Shown piece by piece: positions 25,811 to 38,458 of a DNA stretch of 64,000 nucleotides (position 1 is its first letter; each line of letters begins with the position of its first letter). The DNA is from Limanda limanda (Eukaryota > Chordata > Actinopteri > Pleuronectiformes > Pleuronectidae), in the NCBI RefSeq assembly GCF_963576545.1, contig NW_026870547.1:434001-498000 (forward strand), read 5' to 3'. The notes under the pieces were generated by a model that searched no databases, had not been told where the DNA came from, and saw only the letters and a program-made list of their open reading frames with translations. A program made the position numbers and the translations under genes.

Positions 25811-25966
25811 AAGTCTCTCCGACCTTCACAAAAAAAGTTATTCAAGAATATCTCCTCAGATTTTGGGGGAATTTCGTCGGTCGACCTCTTCCGAAGGTCG
25901 TACAAGCTCGGGGATGGTACCAATCGATCTGCAGGACCCAAATTAGTCCAGATGCAACCACTTTCC
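25811..25966 (+). repeat. 156-bp B variant with an extra T (GATTTTGGGG)
   Basis: Four B units carry this one-base insertion: 25811, 27249, 38303 and 40089. All four also have the PstI-type GATCTGCAG change. The insertion opens a 91-codon frame on the - strand in each copy, which is only a by-product of the frame change. The variant is a useful lineage tag because it marks the ends of the large duplications. Confidence 0.92.
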
Positions 25967-28686
25967 AAGTCTCTCCGACCTTCACAAAAAAAGTTATTCA
26001 AGAATATCTCTTTCTCCTATGTGCTTTCATCCCTAACCCTAACCCTAACCCTTCCGAAAGTCGGAGAAGCTCAAGGATGGTACTGATCGATGCGCGCAAC
26101 CCCATTTAGTGGGGGTAGAGCCTACTTGCAAGTCTCTCCGACCTTCACAAAAAAAGTTATTCAAGAATATCTCCTCAGATTTGGGGGAATTTCGTCGGTC
26201 GACCTCTTCCGAAGGTCGTACAAGCTCGGGGATGGTACCAATCGATCTGCAGGACCCAAATTAGTCCAGATGCAACCACTTTCCAAGTCTCTCCGACCTT
26301 CACAAAAAAAGTTATTCAAGAATATCTCTTTCTCCTATGTGCTTTCATCCCTAACCCTAACCCTAACCCTTCCGAAAGTCGGAGAAGCTCAAGGATGGTA
26401 CCGATCGATGCGCGCTACCCCATTTAGTGGGGGTAGAGCCTACTTGCAAGTCTCTCCGACCTTCACAAAAAAAGTTATTCAAGAATATCTCTTTCTCCTA
26501 TGTGCTTTCATCCCTAACCCTAACCCTAACCCTTCCGAAAGTCGGAGAAGCTCAAGGATGGTACCGATCGATGCGCGCTACCCCATTTAGTGGGGGTAGA
26601 GCCTACTTGCAAGTCTCTCCGACCTTCACAAAAAAAGTTATTCAAGAATATCTCTTTCTCCTATGTGCTTTCATCCCTAACCCTAACCCTAACCCTTCCG
26701 AAAGTCGGAGAAGCTCAAGGATGGTACTGATCGATGCGCACAACCCCATTTAGTGGGGGTAGAGCCTACTTGCAAGTCTCTCCGACCTTCACAAAAAAAG
26801 TTATTCAAGAATATCTCCTCAGATTTGGGGGAATTTCGTCGGTCGACCTCTTCCGAAGGTCGTACAAGCCTGGGGATGGTACCAATCGATCCGCAGGACC
26901 CAAATTAGTCCAGATGCAACCACTTTCCAAGTCTCTCCGACCTTCACAAAAAAAGTTATTCAAGAATATCTCTTTCTCCTATGTGCTTTCATCCCTAACC
27001 CTAACCCTTCCGAAAGTCGGAGAAGCTCAAGGATGGTACCGATCGATGCGCGCTACCCCATTTAGTGGGGGTAGAGCCTACTTGCAAGTCTCTCCGACCT
27101 TCACAAAAAAAGTTATTCAAGAATATCTCTTTCTCCTATGTGCTTTCATCCCTAACCCTAACCCTAACCCTTCCGAAAGTCGGAGAAGCTCAAGGATGGT
27201 ACCGATCGATGCGCGCAACCCCATTTAGTGGGGGTAGAGCCTACTTGCAAGTCTCTCCGACCTTCACAAAAAAAGTTATTCAAGAATATCTCCTCAGATT
27301 TTGGGGGAATTTCGTCGGTCGACCTCTTCCGAAGGTCGTACAAGCTCGGGGATGGTACCAATCGATCTGCAGGACCCAAATTAGTCCAGATGCAACCACT
27401 TTCCAAGTCTCTCCGACCTTCACAAAAAAAGTTATTCAAGAATATCTCTTTCTCCTATGTGCTTTCATCCCTAACCCTAACCCTAACCCTTCCGAAAGTC
27501 GGAGAAGCTCAAGGATGGTACTGATCGATGCGCGCAACCCCATTTAGTGGGGGTAGAGCCTACTTGCAAGTCTCTCCGACCTTCACAAAAAAAGTTATTC
27601 AAGAATATCTCCTCAGATTTGGGGGAATTTCGTCGGTCGACCTCTTCCGAAGGTCGTACAAGCTCGGGGATGGTACCAATCGATCTGCAGGACCCAAATT
27701 AGTCCAGATGCAACCACTTTCCAAGTCTCTCCGACCTTCACAAAAAAAGTTATTCAAGAATATCTCTTTCTCCTATGTGCTTTCATCCCTAACCCTAACC
27801 CTAACCCTTCCGAAAGTCGGAGAAGCTCAAGGATGGTACCGATCGATGCGCGCTACCCCATTTAGTGGGGGTAGAGCCTACTTGCAAGTCTCTCCGACCT
27901 TCACAAAAAAAGTTATTCAAGAATATCTCTTTCTCCTATGTGCTTTCATCCCTAACCCTAACCCTAACCCTTCCGAAAGTCGGAGAAGCTCAAGGATGGT
28001 ACCGATCGATGCGCGCTACCCCATTTAGTGGGGGTAGAGCCTACTTGCAAGTCTCTCCGACCTTCACAAAAAAAGTTATTCAAGAATATCTCTTTCTCCT
28101 ATGTGCTTTCATCCCTAACCCTAACCCTAACCCTTCCGAAAGTCGGAGAAGCTCAAGGATGGTACTGATCGATGCGCACAACCCCATTTAGTGGGGGTAG
28201 AGCCTACTTGCAAGTCTCTCCGACCTTCACAAAAAAAGTTATTCAAGAATATCTCCTCAGATTTGGGGGAATTTCGTCGGTCGACCTCTTTCGAAGGTCG
28301 TACAAGCCTGGGGATGGTACCAATCGATCCGCAGGACCCAAATTAGTCCAGATGCAACCACTTTCCAAGTCTCTCCGACCTTCACAAAAAAAGTTATTCA
28401 AGAATATCTCTTTCTCCTATGTGCTTTCATCCCTAACCCTAACCCTTCCGAAAGTCGGAGAAGCTCAAGGATGGTACCGATCGATGCGCGCTACCCCATT
28501 TAGTGGGGGTAGAGCCTACTTGCAAGTCTCTCCGACCTTCACAAAAAAAGTTATTCAAGAATATCTCTTTCTCCTATGTGCTTTCATCCCTAACCCTAAC
28601 CCTAACCCTTCCGAAAGTCGGAGAAGCTCAAGGATGGTACCGATCGATGCGCGCAACCCCATTTAGTGGGGGTAGAGCCTACTTGC
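25811..28686 (+). repeat. 1438-bp nine-monomer tandem pair at the superunit junction
   Basis: Positions 25811-27248 and 27249-28686 have the same order of unit lengths: 156,163,155,163,163,163,155,157,163. Both start with the rare 156-bp B variant (GATTTTGGGG) and both carry the AAGCCTGGGG B unit (26774, 28212). A third version at 14764-16200 differs in starting with an ordinary 155-bp B unit. This block bridges the two 12.49-kb superunits, and its repetition is the footprint of the exchange that created them. Confidence 0.86.
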
Positions 28687-31600
28687 AAGTCTCTCCGACC
28701 TTCACAAAAAAAGTTATTCAAGAATATCTCCTCAGATTTGGGGGAATTTCGTCGGTCGACCTCTTCCGAAGGTCGTACAAGCTCGGGGATGGTACCAATC
28801 GATCCGCAGGACCCAAATTAGTCCAGATGCAACCACTTTCCAAGTCTCTCCGACCTTCACAAAAAAAGTTATTCAAGAATATCTCTTTCTCCTATGTGCT
28901 TTCAACCCTAACCCTAACCCTAACCCTTCCGAAAGTCGGAGAAGCTCAAGGATGGTACCGATCGATGCGCGCTACCCCATTTAGTGGGGGTAGAGCCTAC
29001 TTGCAAGTCTCTCCGACCTTCACAAAAAAAGTTATTCAAGAATATCTCCTCAGATTTGGGGGAATTTCGTCGGTCGACCTCTTCCGAAGGTCGTACAAGC
29101 TCGGGGATGGTACCAATCGATCCGCAGGACCCAAATTAGTCCAGATGCAACCACTTTCCAAGTCTCTCCGACCTTCACAAAAAAAGTTATTCAAGAATAT
29201 CTCTTTCTCCTATGTGCTTTCATCCCTAACCCTAACCCTTCCGAAAGTCGGAGAAGCTCAAGGATGGTACCGATCGATGCGCGCTACCCCATTTAGTGGG
29301 GGTAGAGCCTACTTGCAAGTCTCTCCGACCTTCACAAAAAAAGTTATTCAAGAATATCTCTTTCTCCTATGTGCTTTCATCCCTAACCCTAACCCTAACC
29401 CTTCCGAAAGTCGGAGAAGCTCAAGGATGGTACCGATCGATGCGCGCAACCCCATTTAGTGGGGGTAGAGCCTACTTGCAAGTCTCTCCGACCTTCACAA
29501 AAAAAGTTATTCAAGAATATCTCCTCAGATTTGGGGGAATTTCGTCGGTCGACCTCTTCCGAAGGTCGTACAAGCTCGGGGATGGTACCAATCGATCCGC
29601 AGGACCCAAATTAGTCCAGATGCAACCACTTTCCAAGTCTCTCCGACCTTCACAAAAAAAGTTATTCAAGAATATCTCTTTCTCCTATGTGCTTTCATCC
29701 CTAACCCTAACCCTAACCCTTCCGAAAGTCGGAGAAGCTCAAGGATGGTACCGATCGATGCGCGCTACCCCATTTAGTGGGGGTAGAGCCTACTTGCAAG
29801 TCTCTCCGACCTTCACAAAAAAAGTTATTCAAGAATATCTCCTCAGATTTGGGGGAATTTCGTCGGTCGACCTCTTCCGAAGGTCGTACAAGCTCGGGGA
29901 TGGTACCAATCGATCCGCAGGACCCAAATTAGTCCAGATGCAACCACTTTCCAAGTCTCTCCGACCTTCACAAAAAAAGTTATTCAAGAATATCTCTTTC
30001 TCCTATGTGCTTTCATCCCTAACCCTAACCCTAACCCTTCCGAAAGTCGGAGAAGCTCAAGGATGGTACCGATCGATGCGCGCTACCCCATTTAGTGGGG
30101 GTAGAGCCTACTTGCAAGTCTCTCCGACCTTCACAAAAAAAGTTATTCAAGAATATCTCTTTCTCCTATGTGCTTTCATCCCTAACCCTAACCCTAACCC
30201 TTCCGAAAGTCGGAGAAGCTCAAGGATGGTACCGATCGATGCGCGCTACCCCATTTAGTGGGGGTAGAGCCTACTTGCAAGTCTCTCCGACCTTCACAAA
30301 AAAAGTTATTCAAGAATATCTCTTTCTCCTATGTGCTTTCATCCCTAACCCTAACCCTAACCCTTCCGAAAGTCGGAGAAGCTCAAGGATGGTACCGATC
30401 GATGCGCGCTACCCCATTTAGTGGGGGTAGAGCCTACTTGCAAGTCTCTCCGACCTTCACAAAAAAAGTTATTCAAGAATATCTCTTTCTCCTATGTGCT
30501 TTCATCCCTAACCCTAACCCTAACCCTTCCAAAAGTCGGAGAAGCTCAAGGATGGTACTGATCGATGCGCGCAACCCCATTTAGTGGGGGTAGAGCCTAC
30601 TTGCAAGTCTCTCCGACCTTCACAAAAAAAGTTATTCAAGAATATCTCCTCAGATTTGGGGGAATTTCGTCGGTCGACCTCTTCCGAAGGTCGTACAAGC
30701 TCGGGGATGGTACCAATCGATCTGCAGAACCCAAATTAGTCCAGATGCAACCACTTTCCAAGTCTCTCCGACCTTCACAAAAAAAGTTATTCAAGAATAT
30801 CTCTTTCTCCTATGTGCTTTCATCCCTAACCCTAACCCTAACCCTTCCGAAAGTCGGAGAAGCTCAAGGATGGTACCGATCGATGCGCGCTACCCCATTT
30901 AGTGGGGGTAGAGCCTACTTGCAAGTCTCTCTGACCTTCACAAAAAAAGTTATTCAAGAATATCTCTTTCTCCTATGTGCTTTCATCCCTAACCCTAACC
31001 CTAACCCTTCCGAAAGTCGGAGAAGCTCAAGGATGGTACCGATCGATGCGCGCTACCCCATTTAGTGGGGGTAGAGCCTACTTGCAAGTCTCTCCGACCT
31101 TCACAAAAAAAGTTATTCAAGAATATCTCCTCAGATTTGGGGGAATTTCGTCGGTCGACCTCTTCCGAAGGTCGTACAAGCTCGGGGATGGTACCAATCG
31201 ATCCGCAGGACCCAAATTAGTCCAGATGCAACCACTTTTCAAGTCTCTCCGACCTTCACAAAAAAAGTTATTCAAGAATATCTCTTTCTCCTATGTCCTT
31301 TCATCCCTAACCCTAACCCTAACCCTTCCGAAAGTCGGAGAAGCTCAAGGATGGTACCGATCGATGCGCGCTACCCCATTTAGTGGGGGTAGAGCCTACT
31401 TGCAAGTCTCTCCGACCTTCACAAAAAAAGTTATTCAAGAATATCTCCTCAGATTTGGGGGAATTTCGTCGGTCGACCTCTTCCGAAGGTCGTACAAGCT
31501 CGGGGATGGTACCAATCGATCCGCAGGACCCAAATTAGTCCAGATGCAACCACTTTCCAAGTCTCTCCGACCTTCACAAAAAAAGTTATTCAAGAATATC

Positions 31601-34600
31601 TCTTTCTCCTATGTGCTTTCATCCCTAACCCTAACCCTTCCGAAAGTCGGAGAAGCTCAAGGATGGTACCGATCGATGCGCGCTACCCCATTTAGTGGGG
31701 GTAGAGCCTACTTGCAAGTCTCTCCGACCTTCACAAAAAAAGTTATTCAAGAATATCTCTTTCTCCTATGTGCTTTCATCCCTAACCCTAACCCTAACCC
31801 TTCCGAAAGTCGGAGAAGCTCAAGGATGGTACCGATCGATGCGCGCAACCCCATTTAGTGGGGGTAGAGCCTACTTGCAAGTCTCTCCGACCTTCACAAA
31901 AAAAGTTATTCAAGAATATCTCCTCAGATTTGGGGGAATTTCGTCGGTCGACCTCTTCCGAAGGTCGTACAAGCTCGGGGATGGTACCAATCGATCCGCA
32001 GGACCCAAATTAGTCCAGATGCAACCACTTTCCAAGTCTCTCCGACCTTCACAAAAAAAGTTATTCAAGAATATCTCTTTCTCCTATGTGCTTTCATCCC
32101 TAACCCTAACCCTAACCCTTCCGAAAGTCGGAGAAGCTCAAGGATGGTACCGATCGATGCGCGCTACCCCATTTAGTGGGGGTAGAGCCTACTTGCAAGT
32201 CTCTCCGACCTTCACAAAAAAAGTTATTCAAGAATATCTCCTCAGATTTGGGGGAATTTCGTCGGTCGACCTCTTCCGAAGGTCGTACAAGCTCGGGGAT
32301 GGTATCAATCGATCCGCAGGACCCAAATTAGTCCAGATGCAACCACTTTCCAAGTCTCTCCGACCTTCACAAAAAAAGTTATTCAAGAATATCTCTTTCT
32401 CCTATGTGCTTTCATCCCTAACCCTAACCCTAACCCTTCCGAAAGTCGGAGAAGCTCAAGGATGGTACCGATCGATGCGCGCTACCCCATTTAGTGGGGG
32501 TAGAGCCTACTTGCAAGTCTCTCCGACCTTCACAAAAAAAGTTATTCAAGAATATCTCTTTCTCCTATGTGCTTTCATCCCTAACCCTAACCCTAACCCT
32601 TCCGAAAGTCGGAGAAGCTCAAGGATGGTACCGATCGATGCGCGCTACCCCATTTAGTGGGGGTAGAGCCTACTTGCAAGTCTCTCCGACCTTCACAAAA
32701 AAAGTTATTCAAGAATATCTCTTTCTCCTATGTGCTTTCATCCCTAACCCTAACCCTAACCCTTCCGAAAGTCGGAGAAGCTCAAGGATGGTACCGATCG
32801 ATGCGCGCTACCCCATTTAGTGGGGGTAGAGCCTACTTGCAAGTCTCTCCGACCTTCACAAAAAAAGTTATTCAAGAATATCTCTTTCTCCTATGTGCTT
32901 TCATCCCTAACCCTAACCCTAACCCTTCCAAAAGTCGGAGAAGCTCAAGGATGGTACTGATCGATGCGCGCAACCCCATTTAGTGGGGGTAGAGCCTACT
33001 TGCAAGTCTCTCCGACCTTCACAAAAAAAGTTATTCAAGAATATCTCCTCAGATTTGGGGGAATTTCGTCGGTCGACCTCTTCCGAAGGTCGTACAAGCT
33101 CGGGGATGGTACCAATCGATCTGCAGGACCCAAATTAGTCCAGATGCAACCACTTTCCAAGTCTCTCCGACCTTCACAAAAAAAGTTATTCAAGAATATC
33201 TCTTTCTCCTATGTGCTTTCATCCCTAACCCTAACCCTAACCCTTCCGAAAGTCGGAGAAGCTCAAGGATGGTACCGATCGATGCGCGCTACCCCATTTA
33301 GTGGGGGTAGAGCCTACTTGCAAGTCTCTCTGACCTTCACAAAAAAAGTTATTCAAGAATATCTCTTTCTCCTATGTGCTTTCATCCCTAACCCTAACCC
33401 TAACCCTTCCGAAAGTCGGAGAAGCTCAAGGATGGTACCGATCGATGCGCGCTACCCCATTTAGTGGGGGTAGAGCCTACTTGCAAGTCTCTCCGACCTT
33501 CACAAAAAAAGTTATTCAAGAATATCTCCTCAGATTTGGGGGAATTTCGTCGGTCGACCTCTTCCGAAGGTCGTACAAGCTCGGGGATGGTACCAATCGA
33601 TCCGCAGGACCCAAATTAGTCCAGATGCAACCACTTTTCAAGTCTCTCCGACCTTCACAAAAAAAGTTATTCAAGAATATCTCTTTCTCCTATGTGCTTT
33701 CATCCCTAACCCTAACCCTAACCCTTCCGAAAGTCGGAGAAGCTCAAGGATGGTACCGATCGATGCGCGCTACCCCATTTAGTGGGGGTAGAGCCTACTT
33801 GCAAGTCTCTCCGACCTTCACAAAAAAAGTTATTCAAGAATATCTCTTTCTCCTATGTGCTTTCATCCCTAACCCTAACCCTAACCCTTCCGAAAGTCGG
33901 AGAAGCTCAAGGATGGTACCGATCGATGCGCGCTACCCCATTTAGTGGGGGTAGAGCCTCCTTGCAAGTCTCTCCGACCTTCACAAAAAAAGTTATTCAA
34001 GAATATCTCTTTCTCCTATGTGCTTTCATCCCTAACCCTAACCCTAACCCTTCCGAAAGTCGGAGAAGCTCAAGGATGGTACCGATCGATGCGCGCTACC
34101 CCATTTAGTGGGGGTAGAGCCTACTTGCAAGTCTCTCCGACCTTCACAAAAAAAGTTATTCAAGAATATCTCTTTCTCCTATGTGCTTTCATCCCTAACC
34201 CTAACCCTAACCCTTCCGAAAGTCGGAGAAGCTCAAGGATGGTACTGATCGATGCGCGCAACCCCATTTAGTGGGGGTAGAGCCTACTTGCAAGTCTCTC
34301 CGACCTTCACAAAAAAAGTTATTCAAGAATATCTCCTCAGATTTGGGGGAATTTCGTCGGTCGACCTCTTCCGAAGGTCGTACAAGCTCTAGGATGGTAC
34401 CAATCGATCCGCAGGACCCAAATTAGTCCAGATGCAACCACTTTCCAAGTCTCTCCGACCTTCACAAAAAAAGTTATTCAAGAATATCTCTTTCTCCTAT
34501 GTGCTTTCATCCCTAACCCTAACCCTTCCGAAAGTCGGAGAAGCTCAAGGATGGTACCGATCGATGCGCGCTACCCCATTTAGTGGGGGTAGAGCCTACT

Positions 34601-37600
34601 TGCAAGTCTCTCCGACCTTCACAAAAAAAGTTATTCAAGAATATCTCTTTCTCCTATGTGCTTTCATCCCTAACCCTAACCCTAACCCTTCCGAAAGTCG
34701 GAGAAGCTCAAGGATGGTACTGATCGATGCGCGCAACCCCATTTAGTGGGGGTAGAGCCTACTTGCAAGTCTCTCCGACCTTCACAAAAAAAGTTATTCA
34801 AGAATGTCTCTTTCTCCTATGTGCTTTCATCCCTAACCCTAACCCTAACCCTTCCGAAAGTCGGAGAAGCTCAAGGATGGTACCGATCGATGCGCGCTAC
34901 CCCATTTAGTGGGGGTAGAGCCTACTTGCAAGTCTCTCCGACCTTCACAAAAAAAGTTATTCAAGAATATCTCTTTCTCCTATGTGCTTTCATCCCTAAC
35001 CCTAACCCTAACCCTTCCGAAAGTCGGAGAAGCTCAAGGATGGTACCGATCGATGCGCGCTACCCCATTTAGTGGGGGTAGAGCCTACTTGCAAGTCTCT
35101 CCGACCTTCACAAAAAAAGTTATTCAAGAATATCTCTTTCTCCTATGTGCTTTCATCCCTAACCCTAACCCTAACCCTTCCGAAAGTCGGAGAAGCTCAA
35201 GGATGGTACTGATCGATGCGCGCAACCCCATTTAGTGGGGGTAGAGCCTACTTGCAAGTCTCTCCGACCTTCACAAAAAAAGTTATTCAAGAATATCTCC
35301 TCAGATTTGGGGGAATTTCGTCGGTCGACCTCTTCCGAAGGTCGTACAAGCTCGGGGATGGTACCAATCGATCCGCAGGACCCAAATTAGTCCAGATGCA
35401 ACCACTTTCCAAGTCTCTCCGACCTTCACAAAAAAAGTTATTCAAGAATATCTCTTTCTCCTATGTGCTTTCATCCCTAACCCTAACCCTTCCGAAAGTC
35501 GGAGAAGCTCAAGGATGGAACCGATCGATGCGCGCTACCCCATTTAGTGGGGGTAGAGCCTACTTGCAAGTCTCTCCGACCTTCACAAAAAAAGTTATTC
35601 AAGAATATCTCTTTCTCCTATGTGCTTTCATCCCTAACCCTAACCCTAACCCTTCCGAAAGTCGGAGAAGCTCAAGGATGGTACTGATCGATGCGCGCAA
35701 CCCCATTTAGTGGGGGTAGAGCCTACTTGCAAGTCTCTCCGACCTTCACAAAAAAAGTTATTCAAGAATATCTCTTTCTCCTATGTGCTTTCATCCCTAA
35801 CCCTAACCCTAACCCTTCCGAAAGTCGGAGAAGCTCAAGGATGGTACCGATCGATGCGCGCTACCCCATTTAGTGGGGGTAGAGCCTACTTGCAAGTCTC
35901 TCCGACCTTCACAAAAAAAGTTATTCAAGAATATCTCTTTCTCCTATGTGCTTTCATCCCTAACCCTAACCCTAACCCTTCCGAAAGTCGGAGAAGCTCA
36001 AGGATGGTACCGATCGATGCGCGCTACCCCATTTAGTGGGGGTAGAGCCTACTTGCAAGTCTCTCCGACCTTCACAAAAAAAGTTATTCAAGAATATCTC
36101 TTTCTCCTATGTGCTTTCATCCCTAACCCTAACCCTTCCGAAAGTCGGAGAAGCTCAAGGATGGTACCGATCGATGCGCGCTACCCCATTTAGTGGGGGT
36201 AGAGTCTACTTGCAAGTCTCTCCGACCTTCACAAAAAAAGTTATTCAAGAATATCTCTTTCTCCTATGTGCTTTCATCCCTAACCCTAACCCTAACCCTT
36301 CCGAAAGTCGGAGAAGCTCAAGGATGGTACTGATCGATGCGCACAACCCCATTTAGTGGGGGTAGAGCCTACTTGCAAGTCTCTCCGACCTTCACAAAAA
36401 AAGTTATTCAAGAATATCTCCTCAGATTTGGGGGAATTTCGTCGGTCGACCTCTTCCGAAGGTCGTACAAGCTCGGGGATGGTACCAATCGATCCGCAGG
36501 ACCCAAATTAGTCCAGATGCAACCACTTTCCAAGTCTCTCCGACCTTCACAAAAAAAGTTATTCAAGAATATCTCTTTCTCCTATGTGCTTTCATCCCTA
36601 ACCCTAACCCTAACCCTTCCGAAAGTCGGAGAAGCTCAAGGATGGTACCGATCGATGCGCGCTACCCCATTTAGTGGGGGTAGAGCCTACTTGCAAGTCT
36701 CTCCGACCTTCACAAAAAAAGTTATTCAAGAATATCTCTTTCTCCTATGTGCTTTCATCCCTAACCCTAACCCTAACCCTTCCGAAAGTCGGAGAAGCTC
36801 AAGGATGGTACCGATCGATGCGCGCTACCCCATTTAGTGGGGGTAGAGCCTACTTGCAAGTCTCTCCGACCTTCACAAAAAAAGTTATTCAAGAATATCT
36901 CTTTCTCCTATGTGCTTTCATCCCTAACCCTAACCCTTCCGAAAGTCGGAGAAGCTCAAGGATGGTACCGATCGATGCGCGCTACCCCATTTAGTGGGGG
37001 TAGAGTCTACTTGCAAGTCTCTCCGACCTTCACAAAAAAAGTTATTCAAGAATATCTCTTTCTCCTATGTGCTTTCATCCCTAACCCTAACCCTAACCCT
37101 TCCGAAAGTCGGAGAAGCTCAAGGATGGTACTGATCGATGCGCACAACCCCATTTAGTGGGGGTAGAGCCTACTTGCAAGTCTCTCCGACCTTCACAAAA
37201 AAAGTTATTCAAGAATATCTCCTCAGATTTGGGGGAATTTCGTCGGTCGACCTCTTCCGAAGGTCGTACAAGCTCGGGGATGGTACCAATCGATCCGCAG
37301 GACCCAAATTAGTCCAGATGCAACCACTTTCCAAGTCTCTCCGACCTTCACAAAAAAAGTTATTCAAGAATATCTCTTTCTCCTATGTGCTTTCATCCCT
37401 AACCCTAACCCTAACCCTTCCGAAAGTCGGAGAAGCTCAAGGATGGTACCGATCGATGCGCGCTACCCCATTTAGTGGGGGTAGAGCCTACTTGCAAGTC
37501 TCTCCGACCTTCACAAAAAAAGTTATTCAAGAATATCTCCTCAGATTTGGGGGAATTTCGTCGGTCGACCTCTTCCGAAGGTCGTACAAGCTCGGGGATG

Positions 37601-38458
37601 GTACCAATCGATCCGCAGGACCCAAATTAGTCCAGATGCAACCACTTTCCAAGTCTCTTCGACCTTCACAAAAAAAGTTATTCAAGAATATCTCTTTCTC
37701 CTATGTGCTTTCATCCCTAACCCTAACCCTAACCCTTCCGAAAGTCGGAGAAGCTCAAGGATGGTACCGATCGATGCGCGCTACCCCATTTAGTGGGGGT
37801 AGAGCCTACTTGCAAGTCTCTCCGACCTTCACAAAAAAAGTTATTCAAGAATATCTCTTTCTCCTATGTGCTTTCATCCCTAACCCTAACCCTAACCCTT
37901 CCGAAAGTCGGAGAAGCTCAAGGATGGTACCGATCGATGCGCGCTACCCCATTTAGTGGGGGTAGAGCCTACTTGCAAGTCTCTCCGACCTTCACAAAAA
38001 AAGTTATTCAAGAATATCTCTTTCTCCTATGTGCTTTCATCCCTAACCCTAACCCTAACCCTTCCGAAAGTCGGAGAAGCTCAAGGATGGTACCGATCGA
38101 TGCGCGCTACCCCATTTAGTGGGGGTAGAGCCTACTTGCAAGTCTCTCCGACCTTCACAAAAAAAGTTATTCAAGAATATCTCTTTCTCCTATGTGCTTT
38201 CAGCCCTAACCCTAACCCTAACCCTTCCGAAAGTCGGAGAAGCTCAAGGATGGTACTGATCGATGCGCGCAACCCCATTTAGTGGGGGTAGAGCCTACTT
38301 GCAAGTCTCTCCGACCTTCACAAAAAAAGTTATTCAAGAATATCTCCTCAGATTTTGGGGGAATTTCGTCGGTCGACCTCTTCCGAAGGTCGTACAAGCT
38401 CGGGGATGGTACCAATCGATCTGCAGGACCCAAATTAGTCCAGATGCAACCACTTTCC
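27249..38458 (+). repeat. Superunit copy 2 (~11.2 kb retained)
   Basis: The A-run lengths after the B units from 27249 to 37496 are 1,3,2,1,2,1,4,2,1,2,1,4,2,4,5,6,4,1,4, followed by the 156-bp B unit at 38303. The offset to copy 1 is 12,486 bp at the left, 12,492 bp after position 30279 and still 12,492 bp at the right edge. Between 36377 and 38140 the order is rearranged relative to 23885-25648, although both segments are 1763 bp long: an 801-bp block at 36377-37177 repeats its left neighbour, and other units are missing. Private changes include TATGTCCTTTC (31241), GGTATCAATC (32197), AAGCTCTAGG (34292), AATGTCTC (34767) and CTCTTCGACC (37651). Confidence 0.88.
29160..33802 (+). repeat. 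Nested 2.4-kb tandem duplication (copy 2 of superunit)
   Basis: The block 29160-31558 (2399 bp) restarts at 31559. The shared markers are those of the 16674-21310 pair: TCCAAAAG (30442 and 32841), GATCTGCAG (30605 and 33004) and CTCTCTGACC (30923 and 33322). Here both halves have four 163-bp A units before the GATCTGCAG B unit, whereas copy 1 has a 157-bp unit at 17793. Confidence 0.84.

Larger units (their letters stand above)
14764..27248 (+). repeat. Superunit copy 1 (~12.49 kb)
   Basis: The A-run lengths after the 22 B units are 1,3,2,1,2,1,4,2,1,2,1,4,2,4,5,6,2,1,6,1,3,2. The first 16 values are repeated exactly from 27249. Rare markers are shared one-for-one with copy 2: AAGCCTGGGG (15726), TTTCAACCC (16356), CTGCAGAACCC (18113), CTCTCTGACC (18431, 20830), GCCTCCTTGC (end of 21311), GATGGAACCG (22919), AGAGTCTAC (end of 23402 unit, just before 23722 region), and TTTCAGCCC (25648). 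Private changes include CCCTTACCC (17467), CCATATGC (19387), CCCTATCCC (21148) and AGTTGGAG (25159). Confidence 0.88.

Noticed and set aside
25726..26001. 91-codon - strand open frame, also at 27164, 38218 and 40004
   Set aside because: It exists only where the extra-T B variant shifts the frame, and it is a by-product of the repeat.
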